64,000 nt of DNA, from the NCBI GenBank assembly GCA_016839165.1, contig CP069300.1, positions 5,022,001 to 5,086,000 on the forward strand, given 5' to 3'. The notes under the pieces were generated by a model. It saw only the letters and a program-made list of their open reading frames with translations, was not told the DNA's origin and did no database searches. This document shows, piece by piece, positions 53,385 through 61,571 of the stretch; within the stretch, counting starts at the first letter, position 1; the number at the start of each line of letters is the position of its first letter. The stretch is from Bradyrhizobium sp. PSBB068. Lineage in GTDB: Bacteria > Pseudomonadota > Alphaproteobacteria > Rhizobiales > Xanthobacteraceae. A program made the translations under genes and the position numbers.

Positions 53385-54899
53385 ATGCAGGATGGATCCG
53401 CTTCCCAGAGCTATGATGTCGTGATCGTCGGCCGCGGGCCCGTCGGGGCCACGCTCGCCAATCTGCTCGGCCTATGCGGCGTGCGGACGCTAGTGCTGGA
53501 GCGCGAAGCCCGCGCCCACCATCTCCCGCGCGCTGTACACTTCGACGACGAATGCATGCGCGTGTTCCAGACCATCGGTCTGGCCGATGCGATCCTGCCG
53601 CAGGTGATCCTCAGCCCCGGCATGCTCTTTCTCGACGCCAACGGCCGCATGCTGCTGGATTGGTCGCGTCCGCTGACGCTCACCCCGCAGGGCTGGAATC
53701 TCAGCTATCGCTTTCATCAGCCCGATCTTGAGGAGGTGCTGATCGGCGGCCTGCAGCGTTGGCCGCACGTGACGATGCGCAACCGATGCGACGTGTTCGC
53801 TCTCGACCAGGACGAGACCGGCGTGCGCGTGCGCTACGAAGACCTCTCCAACGGGCAGCTCGCCGAGGTGCGCGCTGGGTATGTGATCGGCTGCGACGGC
53901 GCCCGCTCGCTGGTGCGCCGCTTCATCGGCTCCGGCATGGACGATCTGGGTTTCCACGAACGCTGGCTCGTGGTCGACGTTCTGCTGAAGCGAGCTCGCG
54001 ACGATCTCGGCGATTACAGCCTGCAGCATTGTGATCCCCGGCGGCCCGCCACCTATGTGCGCGGCACCGGCACGCGCCGCCGCTGGGAGATCACGGTTCT
54101 GCCCGACGAGGTTTCACAAGAGGTCACCCAGCCGGCGAAGGTCTGGGAGCTGCTGTCGCGCTGGATCACGCCCGAGGATGCCGAGCTTGAGCGCGCCGCT
54201 GTCTACACCTTCCATTCCACCATCGCGCAGAAATGGCGCGACGGCCGCCTGCTGCTCGCAGGTGATTCAGCCCACCAGACCCCGCCCTTCCTGGGTCAGG
54301 GAATGTGCGCCGGCATCCGCGACGCCGCAAACCTCGCCTGGAAGCTCAGCGCGATCCTTGGCCGCCATGCCGACGGCCGCCTGCTCGATACCTATCAGAG
54401 CGAGCGCCAGCCGCATGTCCGCGAATTCGTCGAGCTCGCCATCCGGCTCGGCGGCTTGATCAACACCAAGGCAGTCGAAGCCGGCCTCGCCGCCGGCCGG
54501 GCTCGCGAGAAGGCGCCAGTCAAGCTCGAGGTGAAGAAGCCCCTGCTCGGCCCCGGCCTTGCGCCGTCGGATCTGCCTTTGGCCGGGCATCTCGCGCCGC
54601 AATTCACTATGCCCGACGGCCGTCGCAGCGACGACGCCATCGGCTACGCCTACGTCCTGCTCACCGAGGCCGCCGGCGTCATCCCGTCCCCGTTGCAACG
54701 CGCGTTCGGCGATGCCGGCGTGTCGATCATCACTGGCGACACGACCGCGGGCGTCGGCACTTGGTTGCGCGACAACGGCCTCAAAGCCGCTCTCGTCCGG
54801 CCTGACCGCTACGTACTCGGTACCGCCCGAAACGACGCGGAACTCGAACGGCTCGCCGCCGCCATCAACCATCCCACCCACGTGCCGTCCGCGGCCTGA
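53385..54899 (+). CDS. FAD-dependent aromatic hydroxylase (MhpA-like)
   Basis: 504 residues. FAD dinucleotide motif YDVVIVGRGPVGATLANLLG, ribose-binding LVLEREARAHHLPRAVHFDD, and the second FAD motif LLLAGDSAHQTPPFLGQGMC. The pattern LPRAVHFDDE is typical of 3-(3-hydroxyphenyl)propionate-type monooxygenases. It would create the catechol cleaved by the extradiol enzyme. Followed 21 bp later by the FAH-family gene. Confidence 0.9.
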   Translation: MQDGSASQSYDVVIVGRGPVGATLANLLGLCGVRTLVLEREARAHHLPRAVHFDDECMRVFQTIGLADAILPQVILSPGMLFLDANGRMLLDWSRPLTLTPQGWNLSYRFHQPDLEEVLIGGLQRWPHVTMRNRCDVFALDQDETGVRVRYEDLSNGQLAEVRAGYVIGCDGARSLVRRFIGSGMDDLGFHERWLVVDVLLKRARDDLGDYSLQHCDPRRPATYVRGTGTRRRWEITVLPDEVSQEVTQPAKVWELLSRWITPEDAELERAAVYTFHSTIAQKWRDGRLLLAGDSAHQTPPFLGQGMCAGIRDAANLAWKLSAILGRHADGRLLDTYQSERQPHVREFVELAIRLGGLINTKAVEAGLAAGRAREKAPVKLEVKKPLLGPGLAPSDLPLAGHLAPQFTMPDGRRSDDAIGYAYVLLTEAAGVIPSPLQRAFGDAGVSIITGDTTAGVGTWLRDNGLKAALVRPDRYVLGTARNDAELERLAAAINHPTHVPSAA

Positions 54900-54920
54900 A
54901 CACATTCGCTAGGATATCTT

Positions 54921-55766
54921 ATGAAGCTGCTTTCTTTCGTCGCCGACGGCCGTGCCTCCTTTGGCGCCGTCAAGGACAACGGCGTCGTCGATCTCGGTGC
55001 GCGCATGCCCGAATGCGCCTCGCTACGGCAGTTGCTCGAGACCAACCGCGTCGCCGAAGCGACCGCATTGGTCGCAGCCAACGCGGCCGACCGCGCGATC
55101 GACAAGATCGCCTTCGCGCCGGTCATCCCGGACCCCGGCAAGATCATCTGTGTCGGTCTTAACTACCGGGACCATGTCGCCGAGACCGGCCGCACCGTCA
55201 CCGAGAAGCCGGCGCTGTTCGCGCGCTTCGCCTGCAGCCAGGTCGGCCACATGCAGCCGATCGTCAGGCCGAAGGTCAGCGACAATTTCGACTATGAGGG
55301 CGAGCTCGCGCTGGTGATCGGCAAGGAAGGACGCCACATCCCGGCCGGCCAAGCGCTCGACCATGTCGCAGGCTACGCCTGCTACAACGAGGGCAGCGTC
55401 CGCGACTGGCAGCGGCATACCAGCCAGTTTCTTTCCGGCAAGACCTTTGCCAACAGCGGCAGCTTCGGCCCTTGGCTGGTGACGAGGGACGAAATCCCCG
55501 ATCCGTCAAAGCTCACGTTGCAGACCCGCCTCAACGGCACCGTCGTGCAGCACACGACGACCGATCTGTTGATCACCGGAATCCCCGAGCTGATCACCTA
55601 CATCTCTACGATCTGCCCGCTGGTCCCCGGTGACGTCATCGTCACGGGCACGCCCGGCGGTGTCGGTTTGAAGCGCACGCCGCCGCTATGGATGAAGCCC
55701 GGTGACACTGTCGAGGTCGAAATCTCCGGGATCGGCGTCCTCCAGAACTCCGTGATCGCTGAGTAA
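54921..55766 (+). CDS. Fumarylacetoacetate hydrolase-family protein
   Basis: 281 residues. FAH motifs: DPGKIICVGLNYRDHVAETG, the metal-binding DYEGELALVIGKEGRHIP, GYACYNEGSVRDWQRHTSQF, SGKTFANSGSFGPWL, and VIVTGTPGGVG. The acidic residues of YEGEL and a later Asp normally bind Mg. It probably hydrolyses or isomerises the meta-cleavage product. Co-directional with the hydroxylase gene. Confidence 0.9.
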   Translation: MKLLSFVADGRASFGAVKDNGVVDLGARMPECASLRQLLETNRVAEATALVAANAADRAIDKIAFAPVIPDPGKIICVGLNYRDHVAETGRTVTEKPALFARFACSQVGHMQPIVRPKVSDNFDYEGELALVIGKEGRHIPAGQALDHVAGYACYNEGSVRDWQRHTSQFLSGKTFANSGSFGPWLVTRDEIPDPSKLTLQTRLNGTVVQHTTTDLLITGIPELITYISTICPLVPGDVIVTGTPGGVGLKRTPPLWMKPGDTVEVEISGIGVLQNSVIAE

Positions 55767-55785
55767 AGCACCGGCCTGGCTGACT

Positions 55786-55808
55786 CGCTCCGGTCCCGAT
55801 CCGGAGCG
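55786..55808 (+). terminator. Weak hairpin after the FAH gene
   Basis: CGCTCCGG-N7-CCGGAGCG stem 19 bases after the stop, with a G/T-rich but not U-rich tail. Confidence 0.4.
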
Positions 55809-55900
55809 GGTTGTACCCCCGATCACCAAGCGGCGTAGTCAGGCACGTGCCTTAGAGGAGTCACATGATCAGTAATATCCGATCATCGATCGACGATGCG

Positions 55901-56260
55901 CTAGAAATCTCCGCGCAGGCCGACCGTGGTGCGCAGCCGGTCGGCCCAGCGCACCGTGTTCCGCGCATAGACGCCGACCGATGCTTCGCTGACCTTGTCA
56001 CTCCTGACATTGGCAAGGACGCTGCGCTGCCAGGCATCGGTCAGGGCCAGTGCGATATCGTCGTAGCGCGTCTGCATCCCGAAAGTCGTCTCCATCGAAA
56101 GGCCAGCGAAGGAGCCGAGCAACGTGCGCGAGGCGTTGACGCCAAGCATCACGCGGTCGTCATGCTGATGGAATTGATCGCCAAGCACCGGATTGGTCAG
56201 GAAACAGGTGAAGTCGTTGAACAGGTCGAGCTGGCTCTTCACCACATAGGCATTGACGCA
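55901..56260 (-). pseudogene. Remnant of a TonB-dependent outer-membrane receptor
   Basis: Only an internal barrel segment is left: LDLFNDFTCFLTNPVLGDQF, ASRTLLGSFAGLSMETTFGM, QTRYDDIALALTD, ASVGVYARNTVRWADRLRTT, then VGLRGDF and a stop. Signal peptide, TonB box, plug and C-terminal strands are absent, so it cannot work. It directly follows the nickel permease gene, whose substrate the intact receptor may once have served (inference). Confidence 0.75.
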
Positions 56261-56262
56261 AT

Positions 56263-56961
56263 TCATCCTACCGACGCCGTTGAGTAGATCGTCATCGCAC
56301 CAATCCCGATGGTGACCGCGCCTACCAGACATTGCAGGCTACGATTGGCCCAGGTCAGCGACCGTGCGGAAACCGCAAGCGGTACCGCGATGAGAGTCGA
56401 CAAGGCGCCCATCCCGAGCATCGAACCGATGCCAAACAGCAGAACGTAGAAAATCCCGTAGACGGGATCTTTCGCCTGCGCGATTGCAAGGACGAGAAGC
56501 GCAGCCGAACCAGCCATCCCATGCATCAAGCCGACCAGCAGCGAGCGCCAGCGGAAACCATGCTGATGTTCGTGCGAACTCTTCTGATGGGGGATCGGTT
56601 CATTGACGTGGCTGTGGACATGGAAGTGTTCCGTACCGTCGTCATGGCCGTGCTGGTGAAAATGCACGCCGTCGCACCACAGTCGCCAAAGAACGTGGGC
56701 ACCCAGGCCGACCAGCATCACGCCCACCGCAGTCTCGAGCGGGCGCGCCAATTGCTCCGGAATTGCGTGACCAATCACGATCGCGGCACCGGCAAAGACG
56801 AACAAGGTCAGCGTGTGGCCAAGTCCCCACGTCAGACCGTGCTTGACGATATCACTGACATCGGTCCGCCGGGCAGCAATGCTCGACACCGCCGCGATAT
56901 GATCGGCTTCGAGCGCATGCTGCATTCCGAGCAAGAAACCGAGTCCAAGGACCCCGAACAT
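56263..56961 (-). CDS. Nickel/cobalt permease (NicO/UreH type)
   Basis: 232 residues with about six membrane segments. The metal signature in the first segment is HALEADHIAAV (His-x4-Asp). A His-rich cytoplasmic loop (HFHQHGHDDGTEHFHVHSHV, then HQKSSHEHQHG) separates the two halves. GGAGAGCGC precedes the ATG. Lying 34 bp downstream of hypB, it most likely supplies nickel for the hydrogenase active site. Confidence 0.88.
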   Translation of the reverse strand: MFGVLGLGFLLGMQHALEADHIAAVSSIAARRTDVSDIVKHGLTWGLGHTLTLFVFAGAAIVIGHAIPEQLARPLETAVGVMLVGLGAHVLWRLWCDGVHFHQHGHDDGTEHFHVHSHVNEPIPHQKSSHEHQHGFRWRSLLVGLMHGMAGSAALLVLAIAQAKDPVYGIFYVLLFGIGSMLGMGALSTLIAVPLAVSARSLTWANRSLQCLVGAVTIGIGAMTIYSTASVG

Positions 56962-56995
56962 GCGCTCTCCGATTTCGTTTGATGGACAAGTCCCC

Positions 56996-58039
56996 TCAGG
57001 CGAACGCGGATTCGCGGCTCTTCACGAGTTCGCCGCGCAGCCAGCCATACCAGTCCAGCAGACCCTCGCCGCTCCGTGCGGACACCTGAAACACCCTGAT
57101 ATCCGGATTGACCTCGCGGGCGTTGGCGATGGCACGGGCCACGTCGAAATCGACGTGAGGCAACAGATCGGTTTTGTTGAGGATCATGAGCTCGGCCGCG
57201 CGGAACATATGCGGATATTTCAGCGGCTTGTCCTCTCCTTCAGTCACTGAGAGAATGACGATCTTGGCTCGCTCGCCGAGATCGAACATCGCCGGGCAGA
57301 CGAGGTTTCCGACGTTCTCGATCATGACGACGGAGCCTGACGCAGGCCTCAACGCCGCGAGGCCACGTGCCACCATGTCGGCCTCGAGATGGCATCCAGC
57401 GCCGGTATTGACCTGCACGGCAGGCGCACCCGCAGCCCGAATCCGCTCGCCATCGTTCACGGTCGCCTGGTCCCCCTCGATCACATAGAGCTTGAGCTCA
57501 CCCTGGAGATCGCGAATCGTTCGCTCCAGCAGCGTGGTCTTGCCGGCTCCCGGCGAACTGACCAGGTTCAGCGCGAGAATTTCCCGGCCTGCGAACCAGG
57601 CCCTGTTCTTCGCCGCCAGCGCATCGTTCTTGGCGAGGATGCGCGTCTCGAGTTCAACGACACTGTCGTCTGCATGCGAGTGATGGTCGTGATCGTGGCC
57701 GTGGTCATGATGCCCGTCATCGTGGGCGTGGCTGTGCCTCGTGCCATCGGCATGAGCATGATCGTGCTCGTGAGCATGGCTGTGATCATGTTCGCCGTGG
57801 GCATGGCTATGGCGGGTCCCGTCGGCGTGGACGTGATCATGCCGGTAGGAGTGACCGTGCTGATGATCGTGGCCATGGTCATGATGGTGGCTGTGCCGGG
57901 TGCCATCAGCGTGAACGTGGTCATGCTCATGGTGATGTCCGTGATCGTGTGAATGCGCGCCCATCGTCATCGTCTCCCCGGTCTGAAGGTTGTGGATGGT
58001 GGCTCCGGTCTTGTCTCCGCACCCGCAATGTCCGCACAT
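56996..58039 (-). CDS. hypB: Hydrogenase nickel-incorporation GTPase HypB
   Basis: 347 residues. N-terminal high-affinity nickel motif CGHCGCG, then a His-rich stretch (residues 29-123) and a GTPase domain with P-loop [15 protein letters not shown], Walker B-type NVGNLVCPA and [11 protein letters not shown]. HypB with HypA inserts Ni into the large subunit. Start overlaps the hypA stop by one base. Confidence 0.96.
   Translation of the reverse strand: MCGHCGCGDKTGATIHNLQTGETMTMGAHSHDHGHHHEHDHVHADGTRHSHHHDHGHDHQHGHSYRHDHVHADGTRHSHAHGEHDHSHAHEHDHAHADGTRHSHAHDDGHHDHGHDHDHHSHADDSVVELETRILAKNDALAAKNRAWFAGREILALNLVSSPGAGKTTLLERTIRDLQGELKLYVIEGDQATVNDGERIRAAGAPAVQVNTGAGCHLEADMVARGLAALRPASGSVVMIENVGNLVCPAMFDLGERAKIVILSVTEGEDKPLKYPHMFRAAELMILNKTDLLPHVDFDVARAIANAREVNPDIRVFQVSARSGEGLLDWYGWLRGELVKSRESAFA
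57671..57955 (-). repeat. His-rich repeat-encoding segment of hypB
   Basis: About 40 His in 95 residues, with HADGTRHSH occurring three times (residues 43-51, 71-79 and 96-104). The DNA is a degenerate CAT/CAC-GAC repeat. Such stretches store nickel. Confidence 0.9.
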
Positions 58040-58380
58040 CAGGCGATCCCCGCTTCGAGTTCCATGCTCTTGATGTTCAATTCCTCACCCTGCAATCGTG
58101 TCAGCCGGTTTGAACCGCAGGGGCAGGAAGCAAACAGCGTTTCGGTGACGAATTCGACGCCGCAGCCGTTGCAACGCGCTCTGCCCTCGACCTGCCTGAT
58201 CTCAAGCGTTGCGCCTTCGAGCGCCGTTCCCTGTGCAACGGTCTCGAAGCAGAACACGATCGCGTCTGCCATCACGCCCGACAATTTTCCGATCTCGAGC
58301 GTCACACGCCGGACGCGGCGCCCTTTTGCGGCATCGCCGACGATGGCGACGATGTTCCTGCTGATGCCGAGTTCATGCAT
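58039..58380 (-). CDS. hypA: Hydrogenase nickel-insertion protein HypA
   Basis: 113 residues starting [14 protein letters not shown], which includes the Ni-binding MHE. Zinc site: CNGCG and CPCGS. An unusual feature is the C-terminal tail after [15 protein letters not shown]. It works with HypB, whose gene it overlaps. Ten bases separate it from hypE upstream. Confidence 0.95.
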   Translation of the reverse strand: MHELGISRNIVAIVGDAAKGRRVRRVTLEIGKLSGVMADAIVFCFETVAQGTALEGATLEIRQVEGRARCNGCGVEFVTETLFASCPCGSNRLTRLQGEELNIKSMELEAGIA

Positions 58381-58390
58381 GGCGATACCC

Positions 58391-59458
58391 TCAGCAGATC
58401 CGGGGCAACTGCTCGCCAACCAGCATGTCGACGATTCGCCGCCCTCCGAACACGGTCCGCATAGTGACGCGGCCCGGCTCCCCATGATCGATGCGCCCAA
58501 TGATCGCAGAGCACGCACCGAGCGGATGCGCTCGCATCGCCGCCAGCGCTGCGTCGGCCTGCTCCGGCGGCGCGATCACCACGATCTTGCCTTCATTGGC
58601 GAGATAGAGCGGATCAAGCCCCAGGATCTCGCAGAATGCCTTGACTTCCTCGCGGATCGGCGTGCCGACCTCGTCGATCTCGATCGCGACCCGCGAAGCA
58701 TCGGCGATCTCGTTAAGGACGGTCGCAAGCCCGCCCCGCGTCGCATCGCGCAGAAAGCGGATGCCGGGCGCGGCCGTCAGCAACCTGTCGATCAGGCCAT
58801 GCAGGCAGGCGCAATCGCTTTCGATCAAAGTGTCGAGCGCCATATCGCCGCGCGCGCACAGGATCGCCGCGCCATGATCACCGAGCAGTCCGTTGACGAG
58901 CACGACGTCGCCCGGCATGGCCATATCGACGCCGAGCGCGACCCCTTTTCGAATCATGCCGATTCCCGTCGTAGTGATGAACAGTTTGTCGCACGCCCCG
59001 CGCTGCACCACCTTGGTGTCGCCGGTGACAATCTGTACGCCGGCCTGCATTGCCGTCCTCGCCATCGAGAAAGCAACCCGGCGCAGCACATCGACGCGCG
59101 TCCCCTCTTCAACGATGACGGCGCAGGACAGATAAAGCGGAGTCGCCCCGCCGACCGCGAGATCGTTGACCGTTCCACACACCGCGAGCTCGCCGATATC
59201 GCCGCCGGGAAAGAACAGCGGATCGACCACAAATGAATCCGTCGTGAACGCCAGCCTGTCGCCGTGGCTTGCAAGCCCGGCGAGGTCGATCCGGGCTTGG
59301 TCTTCCAGCGGTGCCAGCGCGCGATTGTCGAATGCGGCGACGAACACGTCGTCGATCAGGTCCTTCATCGCCTTGCCGCCGCCGCCATGCGCAAGCGTCA
59401 CCGTGTCGACGTTGACCTTGCCGCGCCGGCGGGAACGGATAAACGGTGCGACGTTCAT
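58391..59458 (-). CDS. hypE: Hydrogenase carbamoyl dehydratase HypE
   Basis: 355 residues from ATG 59458 with AAGGAGGAGG upstream. ATP-binding AHGGGGKAMKDLID, and the invariant C-terminal PRIC whose Cys is carbamoylated by HypF and dehydrated to give the cyanide ligand of the Ni-Fe centre. Start overlaps the hypD stop (ATGA). Confidence 0.97.
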   Translation of the reverse strand: MNVAPFIRSRRRGKVNVDTVTLAHGGGGKAMKDLIDDVFVAAFDNRALAPLEDQARIDLAGLASHGDRLAFTTDSFVVDPLFFPGGDIGELAVCGTVNDLAVGGATPLYLSCAVIVEEGTRVDVLRRVAFSMARTAMQAGVQIVTGDTKVVQRGACDKLFITTTGIGMIRKGVALGVDMAMPGDVVLVNGLLGDHGAAILCARGDMALDTLIESDCACLHGLIDRLLTAAPGIRFLRDATRGGLATVLNEIADASRVAIEIDEVGTPIREEVKAFCEILGLDPLYLANEGKIVVIAPPEQADAALAAMRAHPLGACSAIIGRIDHGEPGRVTMRTVFGGRRIVDMLVGEQLPRIC

Positions 59459-60588
59459 ACCGCCTCCTCCTTGTAGCGCTCGACCCCGCCATACTGGTAG
59501 TACGCCGCACAAGCCCCCTCCGAGGACACCATCAGCGCGCCGAGCGGCGTTTCAGGCGTGCAGGCCGAGCCGAATACCTTGCATTGCCAGGGTTTGATCA
59601 CGCCCTTCAGCACTTCACCGCATTGGCACGACTTCGGATCCGCGATCTTCGCGTTCGGGATTGCGAATTTCTGCTCGGCGTCGAAATGCGCATAGGCCTT
59701 GCGCAGCCTGACGCCCGAATGATCGATCGAGCCGAGCCCACGCCACTCGAAGAACTCGCGCAGCTCGTAGACCCGCGAGACGGCCCGCAACGCCGGGGCA
59801 TTGCCGCCATCAGGCACAATGCGCGCATACTGGTTCTCGATATCGGTCCGACCGTCCTTGATCTGTTTCAACACCATCCAGATCGATTGCAGGATGTCGA
59901 GCGGTTCGAAGCCGGCAATCACCATCGGCTTCCGGTAGAATTTTGCGATGAACTCGTAAGGCGCGGTGCCAATCACCATCGAGACGTGACCGGGCCCGAG
60001 GAAGCCATCGAGCTGCAGGCCCGGGCTGTCGAGAATCGCCTTGATGGTCGGCACGATCGTAATGTGATTGCAGTACACCGAAAAATTGCCAATGCCTTCT
60101 GCTTCCGCCTGAAGGATTGTCAACGCAGTCGACGGCATCGTGGTCTCGAAGCCGAGCCCGAAGAACACCACCTCGCGGTCCGGATTGTTGCGCGCCAGCG
60201 CCAGCGCGTCCATCGGCGAGTACACCATCCGCACATCGGCGCCCTCGGCCTTGGCCTGCAGCAGACTCTTCTTCGAGCCGGGCACCCGCATCGCATCACC
60301 GAACGTGGTGAAGATGACGTTCGGATGTTCGGCGATCGACACGCAGTCGTCGACGCGGCCCATCGGCAGCACACAGACCGGGCAGCCCGGTCCGTGGATC
60401 AACCCGATCTCCTTGGGCAGCATCCCTTCGAGGCCGTAGCGGAAGATCGAATGGGTATGACCGCCGCAGACTTCCATGATGTAGAGCGGCCGCTCCGCTG
60501 GCATCCGCATGGTCGCGACCAGCGCCTCGATCTCCTTGATCAAGACCCGCGCCTTGCCGCTGTCACGAAATTCGTCGAGATACTTCAT
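59455..60588 (-). CDS. hypD: Hydrogenase Fe-ligand assembly protein HypD
   Basis: 377 residues from ATG 60588 (GGGAG upstream). Signature segments: YIMEVCGGHTHSIFRYGLEG, IHGPGCPVCVLPMG, GLGFETTMPSTA and a C-terminal 4Fe-4S set (CQCGEVLKG, PWQCKVFGSACTPETPLGAL). With HypC it builds the Fe(CN)2CO group. Overlaps the SIS-domain gene by four bases. Confidence 0.97.
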   Translation of the reverse strand: MKYLDEFRDSGKARVLIKEIEALVATMRMPAERPLYIMEVCGGHTHSIFRYGLEGMLPKEIGLIHGPGCPVCVLPMGRVDDCVSIAEHPNVIFTTFGDAMRVPGSKKSLLQAKAEGADVRMVYSPMDALALARNNPDREVVFFGLGFETTMPSTALTILQAEAEGIGNFSVYCNHITIVPTIKAILDSPGLQLDGFLGPGHVSMVIGTAPYEFIAKFYRKPMVIAGFEPLDILQSIWMVLKQIKDGRTDIENQYARIVPDGGNAPALRAVSRVYELREFFEWRGLGSIDHSGVRLRKAYAHFDAEQKFAIPNAKIADPKSCQCGEVLKGVIKPWQCKVFGSACTPETPLGALMVSSEGACAAYYQYGGVERYKEEAV

Positions 60589-61277
60589 GCGGCGGCTCCC
60601 TTGGTGGCTGCCGAGCCGCGGTCGTCGGCCAGCAGCGTGTGAACCAGGTCCCACAGGATGTGATAGGCCGCGACGTGACATTCCTGGACACGGTGGATCG
60701 ACGTGGTCGGAACGACCAGACAGAAGTCGACCGCACCCGACGACTTCATCTTTCCGCCATCGCCGCCGGCGAGCCCGATGGTGACGAGGCCCATTTCCTT
60801 TGCCTTGGCGAACGCCGACATCAGATTCGCAGAATTTCCGCTGGTGGAAATGCCGATCAGCGCATCTCCTGCCCTCGCCTGCGCCAGCAACTGACGGACG
60901 AAGACGTGCTCGAAGCCGAGATCGTTGCCGACCGCCGAGATCATCGCGAGATCCGCCACCAGATTAGTGGCCGCAAGCGCTGGACGTCCGGCCGTGATCG
61001 GATGCACGAATTCCACCGCGACGTGAGAGGCATCGCAACTCGAGCCGCCATTGCCCATCGAAAACATGCGTCCCCCACCGCGATAAACGTTGGCCAGCGC
61101 CTTGGCGGCCGCAACGAGGATGGGCGCATGCTCTCCGAAGAAGCGCGCATTGGTGTTGCGGGAATCGCGGGCCTTCTCCTCGACCGAATGCAACAGCATC
61201 TCGTCGAGCCGCGCCGGCGCTTGGGGCTGGCCGTGCAGGAAAGGATAGAGCGCCTGGAGGTCAGCATCGTTTGACAT
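60585..61277 (-). CDS. SIS-domain sugar isomerase-like protein (GmhA-like) in the hyp operon
   Basis: 230 residues from ATG 61277 (AGGAGG eight bases upstream; an in-frame TTG lies at 61283). Sugar-phosphate binding motif RMFSMGNGGSSCDASHVAVE and later GDALIGISTSGNSANLMSAF, as in phosphoheptose isomerases. It sits between hypC and hypD with ATGA-type overlap, so it is part of the maturation operon. Its link to hydrogenase is not explained by sequence. Confidence 0.88.
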   Translation of the reverse strand: MSNDADLQALYPFLHGQPQAPARLDEMLLHSVEEKARDSRNTNARFFGEHAPILVAAAKALANVYRGGGRMFSMGNGGSSCDASHVAVEFVHPITAGRPALAATNLVADLAMISAVGNDLGFEHVFVRQLLAQARAGDALIGISTSGNSANLMSAFAKAKEMGLVTIGLAGGDGGKMKSSGAVDFCLVVPTTSIHRVQECHVAAYHILWDLVHTLLADDRGSAATKGAAA

Positions 61278-61289
61278 GGTCAAAGCCTC

Positions 61290-61571
61290 CTATTCGGCCG
61301 CCGACAACCGCATCGCTTCGATCTCGGCCTGCGCCTCGCCAAGTTCGGTCAGGATCTGCAAAGTCAGCGCCGCTTCCTGCTCGTTGATCCGGCTCATCGC
61401 GAAGCCGACGTGGACGAGCACCCAGTCGCCTACGCAGGCGTCCACCGGATGCTCGTCACTGACGATGCATGCAATATTAACCTGCCGCTTGACGCCACCG
61501 ACATCGACGGTTGCGAGCTTCCTTGTGGCGTCGTCGATTTTTACGATCCGTCCGGGAATGCCGAGACACAT
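61290..61571 (-). CDS. hypC: Hydrogenase maturation chaperone HypC
   Basis: 93 residues beginning MCLGIPGRIVKIDD, with the essential C2. It carries the Fe ligand complex from HypD to the large subunit. Its start lies inside the 3' end of hypF (31-base overlap) and it ends 12 bp before the SIS gene. Confidence 0.96.
   Translation of the reverse strand: MCLGIPGRIVKIDDATRKLATVDVGGVKRQVNIACIVSDEHPVDACVGDWVLVHVGFAMSRINEQEAALTLQILTELGEAQAEIEAMRLSAAE

Noticed and set aside
57392..57952. Plus-strand frame rich in Val/Met with apparent membrane segments
   Set aside because: It is the complement of the His-rich hypB repeat, where CAT/CAC codons read as ATG/GTG on the other strand.
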